Counted from the first letter of the stretch, positions 43,588 to 52,923 are shown. The stretch: DNA of 64,000 bases from an uncultured Haliea sp. (GCA_947258585.1 CAMYIZ010000070.1:124001-188000), one strand, 5' to 3'. Made by a program: numbers and translations. The notes: a model not told the origin generated them from the sequence alone.

Positions 43588-45651
43588 CCCGGCCTCGAAG
43601 GAGCGTCCCGCTTCCGGCGCTACATCGCGCAGGAACGAGGTGCTGAGGCGAATTTCCTCATCCGCAAGATTGCGGGCGGCGAGGAACAGGGTCAACTCAC
43701 TGTCGCCGAAGGGCAGGCGGTAGTCGGCGCCGAGATCCCAGCGCGTATAACTGTCCGTCGGCTCCTCGTTGGCGCCGGGCCGGTCCTGGCTGGCCGCCGC
43801 CACCACCCGTGTCCACAGCTCCAGGGCATCACTGCCCCAGCTCAGGCGGCCGCCGATGCGCCGGGGCGGCAGGCGCGGCACTGTGTCACCGTTGTCCAGC
43901 GTGCCGCGAGTCACGTCGCCAAAGACCCCGAGCTGGAGCTCACCCCCGGCGAAGCTGCCCAGGCCAAACTGGCCGTTGACTTCCACACCGTAGAACTTCG
44001 TGTCCTCCTGGACGTAGGCCAGCACCGGCAGTCCATCCACCTCCAGGCCGGTGTTCATCAGGGTGATGTAGTCGGCGAAGTCGTTGTAGTAAAAAGTGAC
44101 TTCCAGGTCCTTGTTGCCATTGTGCCAGTGCAGGGACAGATCCAGGTTGCGCGATACCTCGGTGTCAAGCTCAGGATCGCCCAGCTCGATCGCTGCGGTC
44201 GCCGCGTGTTCGATCCAGTCCTCGGGGCCGAGACCGTCCACATTGGAAAACAGCTCTTCAATGGACGGCGCGCGCTCCGACCGGGCCAGGTACAGGCGCA
44301 GCTGCCAGTCGTCGCTGGCATTCCAGATCGCGGAGCCCGACACACTGACCGAGGTGAAATCCTGTTTGCCAGAGTTTGCCGCGTCGGGGTCCCGCTCGTC
44401 ACGATCCAGGCGCAGGCCAGCCTCGAAGATCCAGTTGTCGGTACGCCAGTCCTCGATCAGGAACAGGCCCAGGTCGCGGCTGTCCGTGACAGGAATGAAT
44501 GCTTCCTCACCCAACGCACTGAATTCACCGGCCCTGCCCTGCAGGCCCAGGGCGCCGCGAAACCCGGCCACCTCGGCGTGCACCAGCTCCACCCGGGTCT
44601 CCCAGGTTTCATTGCTGTAGAGGGTGCCTATTTCGCCAGCGCCCTCGATTTCCGCGTGCTCGTAATCTGTGTAGGTCACCGTACTGCGCAGTGACTCAAA
44701 GCCGGGCAGTGGCTCCAGCAGCTCGAACATCAGATCGTAGCGGGTCTGTTCAACATCCAGCCGTATGCCATCTTCGTGGTCGTCGCCGTGCTCGTCCTCG
44801 TGCTCGTCGCCGTGGTCGTCCTCATGTTCGTCGTGGTCACCGTGCGCACCGGCGGGGATGCCATATTCATTCTCCAGCCGACTGACGGCAAACCCGACCA
44901 GGCCGCGATCAAAATGGTAGCTGGAACCGAGCGTCAGGGCGCGGGTGCGGCCGCCGGTGTTGTCGATAAAGCCGTCCGTCGTCTCCAGTTCCTCGTGATC
45001 ACCGTCGTCGTCATCGTGGTCCTCGTGCTCACGGGCAGCCAGACCGGGGATATTCAGGTTGTTCCAGTCCCGGTACATGGCGTCGATGTGGAAGGCGAAG
45101 TTGCCGCTGCCGCCATCGAGTCGGACTACGCCGTTGTCCATGTCCGAGGCGGAGTCGTGACGCATTTCCGCGCCGCCCTCGACACCGTCGATCCGCTGCC
45201 GCGGAATCCGGTTGTCGGTGACGTTCACCACCCCGCCGATGGCACCGGCACCGTAGAGCATGGTGGCGGGCCCGCGCAGAACCTCAATGCTGTCCGCCAG
45301 CAGGGCTTCCACTGACACCGCGTGGTCGGCGCTGACCGCCGAGGCATCGGCACTGCTGGTGCCGTTCTGCAACACAGTGACCCGCGGGCCCTGCTGGCCG
45401 CGAATTACCGGCTGGCCGACCCCCGGCCCAAAGGACGCATTGGCCAGGCCGGGAATATCGCCCAGGGTGTCTCCTATGGTGGCGCGGGCGTTCCGGCGCA
45501 GGTCGTCACCGCTGAGCACGGTGACCGGCAGGGCAGTCTCCGCTTCCTGTTTTTGCAGGGGTGCTGACACCAGCACATGTTCGATAGGCAGCGGCTGCGC
45601 CGCCAGATTCGCACTGGCAACCGCCAGCGCGAGAGGCATGAAACGTTTCAT
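43570..45651 (-). CDS. TonB-dependent receptor, ZnuD-like with His/Asp-rich loops, 693 aa
   Basis: Signal peptide ending at LAAQ, then a TonB box region (IEHVLVSAPLQ), plug (GDDLRRNARATIGDTLGDIPG; IRGQQGPRVTVLQNG; VLRGPATMLYGAGAIGG) and barrel ending FEAGLRYRF. Two extracellular loops are packed with His, Asp and Glu (around residues 205-225 and 265-300), as in zinc receptor ZnuD. A divalent metal such as zinc or copper is the likely ligand. It lies 36 bases downstream of a small HxH/CxxC membrane protein. No clear Zur box was found upstream. Confidence 0.9.
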   Translation of the reverse strand: MKRFMPLALAVASANLAAQPLPIEHVLVSAPLQKQEAETALPVTVLSGDDLRRNARATIGDTLGDIPGLANASFGPGVGQPVIRGQQGPRVTVLQNGTSSADASAVSADHAVSVEALLADSIEVLRGPATMLYGAGAIGGVVNVTDNRIPRQRIDGVEGGAEMRHDSASDMDNGVVRLDGGSGNFAFHIDAMYRDWNNLNIPGLAAREHEDHDDDDGDHEELETTDGFIDNTGGRTRALTLGSSYHFDRGLVGFAVSRLENEYGIPAGAHGDHDEHEDDHGDEHEDEHGDDHEDGIRLDVEQTRYDLMFELLEPLPGFESLRSTVTYTDYEHAEIEGAGEIGTLYSNETWETRVELVHAEVAGFRGALGLQGRAGEFSALGEEAFIPVTDSRDLGLFLIEDWRTDNWIFEAGLRLDRDERDPDAANSGKQDFTSVSVSGSAIWNASDDWQLRLYLARSERAPSIEELFSNVDGLGPEDWIEHAATAAIELGDPELDTEVSRNLDLSLHWHNGNKDLEVTFYYNDFADYITLMNTGLEVDGLPVLAYVQEDTKFYGVEVNGQFGLGSFAGGELQLGVFGDVTRGTLDNGDTVPRLPPRRIGGRLSWGSDALELWTRVVAAASQDRPGANEEPTDSYTRWDLGADYRLPFGDSELTLFLAARNLADEEIRLSTSFLRDVAPEAGRSFEAGLRYRF

Positions 45652-45687
45652 GGTCTACTCCAAATAAAAGAAAAAAGGGGGCTTTTC

Positions 45688-45987
45688 TCAGGAGTGGACG
45701 GGGGGGCCTGTGGTCTGGCGGGGCAGGAAGCGGTTGCGGGCACGAGCGGCCCGGGGTGTTGGCAGGAACAGTGTGAACAGCAGGCTGAGCAGGAGCAGTG
45801 GCGCCGCGCTTGCCAGCGGCAGCGGCGCGGAAGTCTTGCACAGCAGACACTCGGCCGGGGCGTCGCCCAAGCCGTGGGCATGGCTCGCCTCCAGGGCCTG
45901 GACACCCGTAAGACACAGCAATGCCAGCACCGCAACAATGCGGGCAAAACGGCCACTGCGGGCTTTCAGGGTGAAGGGATAAACCAT
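45688..45987 (-). CDS. Small membrane protein with His/Cys motif, DUF2946-like, 99 aa
   Basis: A membrane segment, then SHAHG followed by ECLLCK, then a second membrane segment and a basic tail. The HxH...CxxC arrangement next to a metal receptor suggests metal handling, as in DUF2946 proteins that accompany copper or zinc receptors. Start uncertain: ATG 45987 is used; a GTG at 46011 would add eight residues. Neither has a convincing ribosome-binding site. Confidence 0.65.
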   Translation of the reverse strand: MVYPFTLKARSGRFARIVAVLALLCLTGVQALEASHAHGLGDAPAECLLCKTSAPLPLASAAPLLLLSLLFTLFLPTPRAARARNRFLPRQTTGPPVHS

Positions 45988-46112
45988 GGCCTCAACAACA
46001 GGGACAATCACTAGCGGCGGAGTATACCGGCTGGTTCAAGCTGCCGCCAAATTTTTCCGCACAACGGGTCCGGACGCCAGCAAGGTCGCAAGGCTGCGGC
46101 AGGATTCCCCGC

Positions 46113-46499
46113 TTAGCCCGCGAGCTGCTCCAACATGGACGCCATCCTGGCATGCAGCAGGTTGACGCCCTTCAAGGGCCGCACCATGACCTTGAACTCG
46201 ACGATCTTGCCCGCTGCATTGAAGGTAATGATGTCGACGCCGTTGACGGTGATACCGTCAATGTCACAGGTGAACTCCAGGACAGCGTGGGGCTCGGCGA
46301 CCACTTCCTTGATATAGCGAAAGCTGTCGTTGAACACCGCCATGGCGCCGGTCAGGTACAGACGGGTGAGATCGCGCCCCTGCTGGGGCCGGTGCACGAC
46401 CGGGGACCAGAACACGCAGTCTTCCGCCAGCAGTGAATCCAGACGCGCCGGATCCCCTGACCTGGCGATTTCGTGCCACTGCGCAAGCGCCTGCAACAT
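46113..46499 (-). CDS. NTF2/SnoaL-like protein, 128 aa
   Basis: Single SnoaL-like domain (LAQWHEIARSGDPARLDSLLAEDCVFWSPV, EFTCDIDGITVNGVDIITFNAAGKIVEFKVMVRP), a fold used by isomerases, hydratases and binding proteins. No active site can be assigned. It lies 95 bases downstream of the alpha/beta hydrolase on the same strand and may be the last gene of that unit. Confidence 0.85.
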   Translation of the reverse strand: MLQALAQWHEIARSGDPARLDSLLAEDCVFWSPVVHRPQQGRDLTRLYLTGAMAVFNDSFRYIKEVVAEPHAVLEFTCDIDGITVNGVDIITFNAAGKIVEFKVMVRPLKGVNLLHARMASMLEQLAG

Positions 46500-46594
46500 G
46501 GTGCCTCCCGGGCGTTATCAAACGCTACGATGCCACCGCCGCACCGGCTTGTCCACCGGCACACGGCCCCCGGCGCGGAGCCACAGGCGGAAGG

Positions 46595-47455
46595 CTATGC
46601 CAGGGTCGCGAGGAAGTCGTCGATCGCGCGCCGCGACTCCGCCTCATCGAGGGTCGGGGCGTGGCCGCGACGCGGAACCTCGACACTGACCAGGTCGGGG
46701 TTGCGCCGCTGCATCTCCGCCACGCAGCTGCGGGCGAGAATGTCCGAGTGGGCTCCCCGGATGACCAGCATTGGCAGGGCGCGGATCGCGTCAAACACGG
46801 GCCACAGGTCAGGCGGCACCGCATTGTCGTCGCTGGTGGCCATGGGCTGGGCGATCGCCGGGTCATAGGCGAGCACCGGTACACCGTCGACCTCCCGGTA
46901 CAGCGCGCGGGCAAAAACCACCCAGTCCTCGTCGGTAAAATCGGGGAAAGCATCCGCATTGATGGCGCGGACCTGGGCTGCGGCCTGCTCCCAGCTTGCC
47001 ACCGGCGCTGACTTGCCGACATAGGCCTTGATCCGGGCCAGCCCGGCCGGATCCACTTCGGGGCCGATATCATTGAGAACCATTGCACTGACCCGTGCCG
47101 GCTGGGCGGCCGCCATCAGCATCGCCATCAGACCGCCCATGGAGGTGCCGATCAGCAGGGCCTGCTCCACCCCCTGGCCGTCCAGCAGGGCAAACATGTC
47201 CTGCACATAGGTGCCAGGATGATAGTTTCCCGGCTCCGGATCGTAGTCCGAATTGCCCCGGCCACGCTGCTCGGCCACCAGTACCCGATAGCGCCGCGCG
47301 AGGTGCGGCGCCAGCCCGGCGAAATCGGCGGAATTGCGGGTCAGGCCGTGCATGCACAGGATCACCGGCGCACCGGGGCCCGGTCCCGCATAATCGCGGG
47401 CGTAGAGGCGCAGGCCATCGCCGCTGTGGTACCAGATGTCCGCAAATTCAGTCAT
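46595..47455 (-). CDS. Alpha/beta hydrolase, 286 aa
   Basis: Nucleophile elbow GTSMGG with the catalytic serine, oxyanion-hole HGLTRN, and a late histidine in RGHAPTLDEAES; all of a classical esterase/hydrolase. ATG 47455 overlaps the stop of the acyl-CoA synthetase by eight bases. A hydrolase next to a CoA ligase suggests ester cleavage followed by activation of the acid. Confidence 0.92.
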   Translation of the reverse strand: MTEFADIWYHSGDGLRLYARDYAGPGPGAPVILCMHGLTRNSADFAGLAPHLARRYRVLVAEQRGRGNSDYDPEPGNYHPGTYVQDMFALLDGQGVEQALLIGTSMGGLMAMLMAAAQPARVSAMVLNDIGPEVDPAGLARIKAYVGKSAPVASWEQAAAQVRAINADAFPDFTDEDWVVFARALYREVDGVPVLAYDPAIAQPMATSDDNAVPPDLWPVFDAIRALPMLVIRGAHSDILARSCVAEMQRRNPDLVSVEVPRRGHAPTLDEAESRRAIDDFLATLA

Positions 47456-49007
47456 GCGACGGCTCCGTGAACTGTTGGCGCAGCTCGCGCTTGAGAATCT
47501 TGCCGTTGGGGTTGCGCGGCAGGCTGTCGGCAAAGCACAGAGCCGTCAGCCGCTGCTGTTTGCCCAGGCGGGCATTGGCCCAGGCCAGCAGCTCGTCGCT
47601 GGTCTCCGCGGCGCCCGCCGCCGGCACCACCACGGCCAGCGGCGTTTCCCCCCACCGCTCGTTGGCGATGCCGATTACGGCAACGTCGCTGATGGCGGGG
47701 TGCTGCACCAGCACCGCCTCGATGTCCTGGGGATATATATTCTGTCCGCCGGACAGAATCATATCCTTCTTGCGGTCGACGATGAACAGGTAGCCCTCGT
47801 CGTCGACGTAGCCGACATCGCCCGAGCGCAGCCACTGTCTGCCCTGCTCGTCAACGAATTCGGACTCACGATTGGCGTCATCACGACGCCAGTAGCCCGG
47901 CATGGTGATGCGCCCGCGGGACACGATCTCCCCCGGGCTGTTGGCGCCCAGCACCCGGTCGTCATCATCGACGATACAGATGTCCGTGCCGATCAGCGGC
48001 TTGCCCACCGAATCCCAGCGGCCTGCGGCCTCCTCCGTTTCAAGCGTGGTGATGATACCCTCGGTCAGCCCATACAGTTCAATGATACCGCAGGGAAAGT
48101 GGCGGAAGATCTCGCGCTTGAGGCCCTCGCGCAGGGGTGAACCACAGCTCATCATGGCCTGCATGCTGCCGACATCGAAGCTGCCCTGCGCCATCAGTTC
48201 GCACACCCGCTGGAACTGGACCGGCACCATGGCGGTGTGGGTAATGCGCTCCAGCTCCACGCTGGCGAGAAAGGCGGCGGGGTCGAAGCGGGTGTGGACC
48301 ACCAGGGTGCCGCCCGCCAGCAGCGTGCACAGCATCGCCACCCAGGAAATGTTCGAGTACAGGCCCAGGGTCAGCAGGGTGCGCGCGCCACCGTGGTAAC
48401 GCAGTGCTATCGCCAGGTCGTAGGCCCAGTCACGGCGGGTGCGGTGACTGTGCAGGATACCCTTGGGCTGGCCCGTGGTGCCTGAACTGTAGATGATATT
48501 GAGCGGGGCATCCGGCGCCAGCTCCAGAGCGGGCAGTGCAGTCGGCTGCCCGGCGCAGAAGTCCTCCAGCGCCAGCCAGTCCGCGCCAGTGGCGCCCTCG
48601 GCAATGCGCAGGCGCAGGGATTCAGGCATGTCAGGCAACAGGCGCTGCAGACGCTCCCGCTGGTCGCTGGAAACAACCAGGGCCGTGATGCCGGCATCCC
48701 TGAGCATGCCCAGCAGGGCGTCATCACTGACCGACAGGTTCACCGGAACAGACACGGCGCCCGCCGCGAGGGTACCAAACAGGGCCTGCACCATCGGCAG
48801 TCCGTTGCTCATGACCACGCCGACGCGATCGCCGACCGCAACGCCCCGGGACCGCAGGGCATGGGCAAACCGGTGGTTCGATGCCGTGAACTGCGCCCAG
48901 TCCAGGCGCGTGTCACCGCAGATCACCGCCGGCTTACGCGCTCGCCACTTGCCGTGCAACGCCAGGATTTCCGGCAGCAGTGGCACGGGCGCCTCAAACT
49001 CTTTCAC
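47448..49007 (-). CDS. Acyl-CoA synthetase (AMP-forming), 519 aa
   Basis: ANL ligase with YSSGTTGQPKG, YGLTEG, WLRSGDVGYVDD, KDMILSGGQNIYPQDIE and the C-terminal lysine in NGKILKREL. Start set at GTG 49007, eight bases after GGGGAG; the open frame extends further but would run into the receptor gene. It lies 17 bases after the receptor stop. Activates a carboxylate of unknown structure; distinct from the synthetase at 10725-12245. Confidence 0.92.
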   Translation of the reverse strand: MKEFEAPVPLLPEILALHGKWRARKPAVICGDTRLDWAQFTASNHRFAHALRSRGVAVGDRVGVVMSNGLPMVQALFGTLAAGAVSVPVNLSVSDDALLGMLRDAGITALVVSSDQRERLQRLLPDMPESLRLRIAEGATGADWLALEDFCAGQPTALPALELAPDAPLNIIYSSGTTGQPKGILHSHRTRRDWAYDLAIALRYHGGARTLLTLGLYSNISWVAMLCTLLAGGTLVVHTRFDPAAFLASVELERITHTAMVPVQFQRVCELMAQGSFDVGSMQAMMSCGSPLREGLKREIFRHFPCGIIELYGLTEGIITTLETEEAAGRWDSVGKPLIGTDICIVDDDDRVLGANSPGEIVSRGRITMPGYWRRDDANRESEFVDEQGRQWLRSGDVGYVDDEGYLFIVDRKKDMILSGGQNIYPQDIEAVLVQHPAISDVAVIGIANERWGETPLAVVVPAAGAAETSDELLAWANARLGKQQRLTALCFADSLPRNPNGKILKRELRQQFTEPSHD

Positions 49008-49024
49008 GCCTCGGACTCCCCGGC

Positions 49025-51274
49025 TCAGAAGCGGTATTCCACGGTTGCAGTCACGGTGCGCGGAGGCGCGTAGAACACCGTGGTGTTGTCCTCCAGGCCC
49101 AGTCGTGAGGGACAGCCGCCGGAGCCGAAACAGTAACCCGCAGTCTTGATTGCCTCGTCCGTCAGGTTCTTGCCGTGGAGCCCGAACAGCCACTGGTCAT
49201 CGGCACTGAGCCAGACAATACTCGCGTTGACGACGTCATAGCTCTCCTGGTCGATAATCGGCACGGGTGCTTCAAACTGGGTGATGTCACCCTTGTAGGA
49301 CCAGTTCAGGTTCGCCGTTATGTCGCCACCCGCGAGTCCAGTGGTGTAAGTGAGGCCGAGGTAGGCCATTTCCTCTGGCGTGTTCTGCACCGCGCGCTGG
49401 TCGGACACGTCCACGCCGTTGACCTGCCAATCCTTGATCTCGGCGTCCAGGAAACTGAGAGCAAGCTGCATGCTGACCCCCTGCCCCAGGAGGATGTTGC
49501 CCTCCAGCTCGATACCGGAGATCTCCGCCTCGGCCGCGTTGGTCACGGTGCCCACAAAGCCGTCGTTGATACCATCACCGTCACTGTCGGTGCCCACCGA
49601 GCCGGGAATCTGCATGTCCTGGTAGTCGCTGTAGAACACTGCGATGTTGGTGAGCGCGCGCCCGTCCAGCCAGGTGGTCTTGTAGCCCAGCTCCCAGGAA
49701 TCGAGCGTTTCCGGATCGAAGCCGCGTTCGACTTCAGGCGTGGCGAAGTTGGCGCCGCGGGGATCGAAACTGCCGGCTTTCCAGCCCTGGCTGTAGCTGG
49801 CGTAGACCGTGGTGTCGTCATTCAGCGCATAGCTCAGGTTGAGCCGTGGCGAGAAGTCGGTATAGGTTTTGCTCGCTTCGTAGTCACTGGTCGTGGCCAG
49901 CAGGATAGCGGCGTCATTGCCCAGGAAGGGCGAACCGATGCCCAGATAGGTGCCACGGAATATGTCCGCGCTGCGCTTGTCCTCGGTGTAGCGGCCACCC
50001 ACCGATAGTGACAGGGCGTCCGTCAGGCGATAGGTGACATCCGTGAACAGCGACCAGGCTTCCGTATCGACAGTCCCGCCGGTGTAGGCCGTTACCGGGC
50101 CGATCTGCGCCAGCACCACGTCGAAGTCATTGGCGGCCGTTGCATCCAGGTAGTAGAAACCGGCAACCAGGTTCCAGCGGTCGGCGTTGTACAGCAGCTG
50201 GAATTCCTGGCTGAACTGTTCGTTGTCGTAGATCACCGGCGCATCGAAATCCATCACCGCGAGGCCGTCGAAGTCGATCACGGATTCGGTGTAGTCTTCC
50301 CGCCAGGCGCTGATGGAGCGAAGGGTGGTGGTGTCGCTCAGGTTCCAGTCTACCGACAGCATCACGCCCTCGGCCTCGATTTCGTTGTTGCCGTTGATGC
50401 CCGCAGTGGATATCGAGTCGGAGGCGCCGGCGGTGGTGTCATAGCGATCGTTGAGTACCGGCACGCCGCTCGCGGCACCGGGGAAAGGCCGGAAGCCCGC
50501 AACCGGGTTGGTCTTGTCCTTTAGCTTGTCGTAGGCGATGCGCACCAGCCAGTCGTCACTGGGCAGCCACTCGGCGCTGGCTCGCCAGGCGAACAGATCC
50601 TTGTCGTAGTGCTCGTCCCCGGTGGTGAGGTTCCTGCCATAGCCGTCACGGGTCAGCGAGGCCACTGTGCCTCCCACACGGAAGGTATCGGTTAGCGGCG
50701 CCGATACCGTGCCCACGAGGTCCATCTGGTCGTAGCTGCCATAGGATGCTTTCAGGCGCGCATCGAAATCCTCACTGAGCCGGCGAGTCACGTACTTGAT
50801 GGCTCCACCGACGGCGTTGCGACCATACAGGGTGCCCTGGGGTCCGCGCAGCACCTCGACCCGCTCCACATCGTAGATATCCAGCAGGGCGCCCTGGGGA
50901 CGGGCAATATAGACGTCATCCAGATACAGGGCGACACCCTGCTCGAAGCCGGCGAGCGGATCCTGCTGGCCGACCCCGCGGATAAACGCGGTCAGGGTCG
51001 TGCTGGTGGCCCGGGAGGGCTCCAGGGTCACGCTGGGAATGATCTGGGCCAGTTCGCTAATATCGGTGGCTCCCCGCAGACGCAGTGCATCACCGGACAG
51101 GGCGGTAACTGCGATGGGGACATCCTGCAGATTTTCGGCCCGGCGCCGGGCAGTCACAACGACTTCCTCCAGCGCGAGGGTCGGGCCGGACTGGGCCAGG
51201 GCGGGAGTGAACTGGACCATCGACGCCAGGGAAACAGCCAGGGCAATGGCGGAACGCGGAGCGAGTGCTTTCAT
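49025..51274 (-). CDS. TonB-dependent outer-membrane receptor, 749 aa
   Basis: Signal peptide ending at ALAQ, TonB box EEVVVTARRR, plug with VLRGPQGTLYGRNAVGGAI, and a barrel ending TVEYRF. ATG 51274 has AAGG eight bases upstream; the open frame adds a GTG codon nine bases earlier. Related in class to the receptor at 5995-8346 but clearly divergent. Heads the receptor-synthetase-hydrolase unit; its promoter holds two copies of a TetR-type operator. Confidence 0.93.
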   Translation of the reverse strand: MKALAPRSAIALAVSLASMVQFTPALAQSGPTLALEEVVVTARRRAENLQDVPIAVTALSGDALRLRGATDISELAQIIPSVTLEPSRATSTTLTAFIRGVGQQDPLAGFEQGVALYLDDVYIARPQGALLDIYDVERVEVLRGPQGTLYGRNAVGGAIKYVTRRLSEDFDARLKASYGSYDQMDLVGTVSAPLTDTFRVGGTVASLTRDGYGRNLTTGDEHYDKDLFAWRASAEWLPSDDWLVRIAYDKLKDKTNPVAGFRPFPGAASGVPVLNDRYDTTAGASDSISTAGINGNNEIEAEGVMLSVDWNLSDTTTLRSISAWREDYTESVIDFDGLAVMDFDAPVIYDNEQFSQEFQLLYNADRWNLVAGFYYLDATAANDFDVVLAQIGPVTAYTGGTVDTEAWSLFTDVTYRLTDALSLSVGGRYTEDKRSADIFRGTYLGIGSPFLGNDAAILLATTSDYEASKTYTDFSPRLNLSYALNDDTTVYASYSQGWKAGSFDPRGANFATPEVERGFDPETLDSWELGYKTTWLDGRALTNIAVFYSDYQDMQIPGSVGTDSDGDGINDGFVGTVTNAAEAEISGIELEGNILLGQGVSMQLALSFLDAEIKDWQVNGVDVSDQRAVQNTPEEMAYLGLTYTTGLAGGDITANLNWSYKGDITQFEAPVPIIDQESYDVVNASIVWLSADDQWLFGLHGKNLTDEAIKTAGYCFGSGGCPSRLGLEDNTTVFYAPPRTVTATVEYRF

Positions 51275-51331
51275 TGTGGTCACCTTTTTCTTTATAAGTG
51301 GTGTGGTTGGATCCGCGGTGGCAACGCGGAT

Positions 51332-51384
51332 TCAACAGTTGTTGAATTCCATCGCAAAATATTCAACATTTGTTGAAATGTCAA
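51332..51384 (-). promoter_or_regulatory. Promoter of the second receptor unit with two operators
   Basis: TTGACA (51379-51384), 17 bases, TATTTT (51356-51361) read toward the receptor. A palindrome TCAAC-N4-GTTGA (51363-51376) fills the spacer between the hexamers, and a second (51332-51345) lies just past the expected start point. The half-sites are those of the island operators but the spacing is four, not six. The -35 overlaps the stop codon of the symporter gene. Confidence 0.8.
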
Positions 51385-52823
51385 GTGGGATCCGTATTCA
51401 CAGGCGCGGGCCGGGTCAGCAACAGCCCCAGCAGTCCAAAGCCCAGGGCGAGGAAGATCGCGTAGCTCGCAGACACCGCAGGGTTTTTCACCAGCCCGGA
51501 AAGATTCAGTCCCAGGTGGCAGAACAGGCCCAGCACGGCCGACCCCAGCACCACCCAGAGAGGGATATGGCGCCGCACCAGGACACCGAACAGCACCGGT
51601 ACGATCGAGGCGGCCGCGAGGCCGTACACCCCTTTCTGGGCGAACAGGCCGATCAGCGGCGGCGGATTCCAGGCCAGGACGACTCCCACTACGCCCACCA
51701 GCACGAGGACGAGCCGCGATAGCGCCAGCGCGTTGTAGCGGTCGCCGTACAGGGGCTGGACGATGTCGTTGACCACCATTGCCGAGAGGGACACCAGGAT
51801 GCCGTCCAGCGTACTCATGCCGGCCGCCAGCAGGGTCAGGAAAATGAACACCAGGACGTACTCGCCCCACAGGGAACTGCCGAATTCAAACAGCAGGTAT
51901 TCCCGGACCACCGTGTCCTGGGCCGGCACCTCGAGCCCGGCCAGGCGGGCGTAGAAGCCGATCATCAGCATCAGGGTGAAGATGGTCCCCACCACCACCG
52001 TCGTGCCAATGAACTTGCCAATATCACGCTCACTCCGCAGGTAGAGGATCTTGGTGAGAATATGCGGCTGCAACATGAGCGCAAAGGTCACCACAAAGCC
52101 GCTGACAAACACCGAGAAGAAGTCGAAGTACAGGTCACTGCCACTGTTGAAGGCATCGGCATAGCCCGCGCCGACGCCCCTGAGCGCCGCCAGAGGGTCG
52201 TCGCCAAAGTATTTCCAGCCCTGCACAAACAGGATCACCGTGATCGCCAGCATCATCAGCCCCTGCAGGGTATTGGTGTAGGCGTGCGCATAGGTCCCGC
52301 CCATCAGCACATAGGAAAACACAAACACCAGAACCAGGATCAGCGCCACTTTCTGGTCGATCGGGAACAGTCCGGTCAGCAGCAGGCTGCAACCCACGAG
52401 GATCAGTACCACGAAGGTGATCGACAGCAGGTTGATGAACGCGAAAAACAGGCTCAGGCCCCGGTGGTTGTAGCGGTAGAAGATCCACTGGGGAATGGTC
52501 AGGGCCTGGCTGCTTTCACCCAGGCGCAGGAACCCCCGTGTCAGGACCAGGAATGCGGAGAGAATGCCCAGGGATCCGGCGAGCCCGTAGTGCAGGTAGG
52601 CGCTCAGGCCGTGGCTGTAGACGAACCCCGGGTTGATCACGAAGGTCGCCGTAGAGGCAATGGAGGCCGCCAGCGTGATGCCGATAAGGTAGGGACTCAT
52701 GTCCTTGTTGCCGATGGAAAAGCCGCGGATATCGCGGGTGCGGCGCATGCCCACCCAGGACAGCCAGAGCACCAGCACAATGTAGCTCGCGGTGATCAGG
52801 TACTTGAAAATCTCGGGAGTCAT
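51381..52823 (-). CDS. Sodium:solute symporter (SSS family), 480 aa
   Basis: About thirteen hydrophobic segments with SSS family features (SYIVLVLWLSWVGMRRTRDIRGFSIGNKDMSP, GGTYAHAYTNTLQGLMM, LLAAGMSTLDGILVSLSAMVVNDIV). The family imports organic acids, sugars and amino acids with sodium. It is divergent from the second TetR gene, and its promoter carries the N4 operator, so it belongs to the same control unit as the receptor. Confidence 0.92.
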   Translation of the reverse strand: MTPEIFKYLITASYIVLVLWLSWVGMRRTRDIRGFSIGNKDMSPYLIGITLAASIASTATFVINPGFVYSHGLSAYLHYGLAGSLGILSAFLVLTRGFLRLGESSQALTIPQWIFYRYNHRGLSLFFAFINLLSITFVVLILVGCSLLLTGLFPIDQKVALILVLVFVFSYVLMGGTYAHAYTNTLQGLMMLAITVILFVQGWKYFGDDPLAALRGVGAGYADAFNSGSDLYFDFFSVFVSGFVVTFALMLQPHILTKILYLRSERDIGKFIGTTVVVGTIFTLMLMIGFYARLAGLEVPAQDTVVREYLLFEFGSSLWGEYVLVFIFLTLLAAGMSTLDGILVSLSAMVVNDIVQPLYGDRYNALALSRLVLVLVGVVGVVLAWNPPPLIGLFAQKGVYGLAAASIVPVLFGVLVRRHIPLWVVLGSAVLGLFCHLGLNLSGLVKNPAVSASYAIFLALGFGLLGLLLTRPAPVNTDPT

Positions 52824-52864
52824 GGCTGCGGCCTGGTTATGGTTATGGTGTCTATCCGATCCGG

Positions 52865-52923
52865 ATTCTGAACAAATCCGGCGCAGTTTTCAACAAGCGT
52901 TGAAATTTAAACTGTGCTATTGT
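52865..52923. promoter_or_regulatory. Divergent symporter/TetR control region with operator
   Basis: Palindrome TTTCAACAAGCGTTGAAA at 52888-52905 (TCAAC-N4-GTTGA). Toward the symporter, TTGAAA (52888-52893, within the operator), 17 bases and CAGAAT (52865-52870). Toward TetR, an extended -10 TGcTATTGT at 52915-52923, with the operator just upstream of it. Confidence 0.75.

Noticed and set aside
44740-45050. Acidic/His-rich repeats as a possible DNA repeat or CRISPR-like element
   Set aside because: They are codon-level repeats encoding metal-binding loops of the receptor; no spacer structure.
46012-46060. Zur box before the metal-receptor pair
   Set aside because: No palindrome resembling the gammaproteobacterial Zur site is present.
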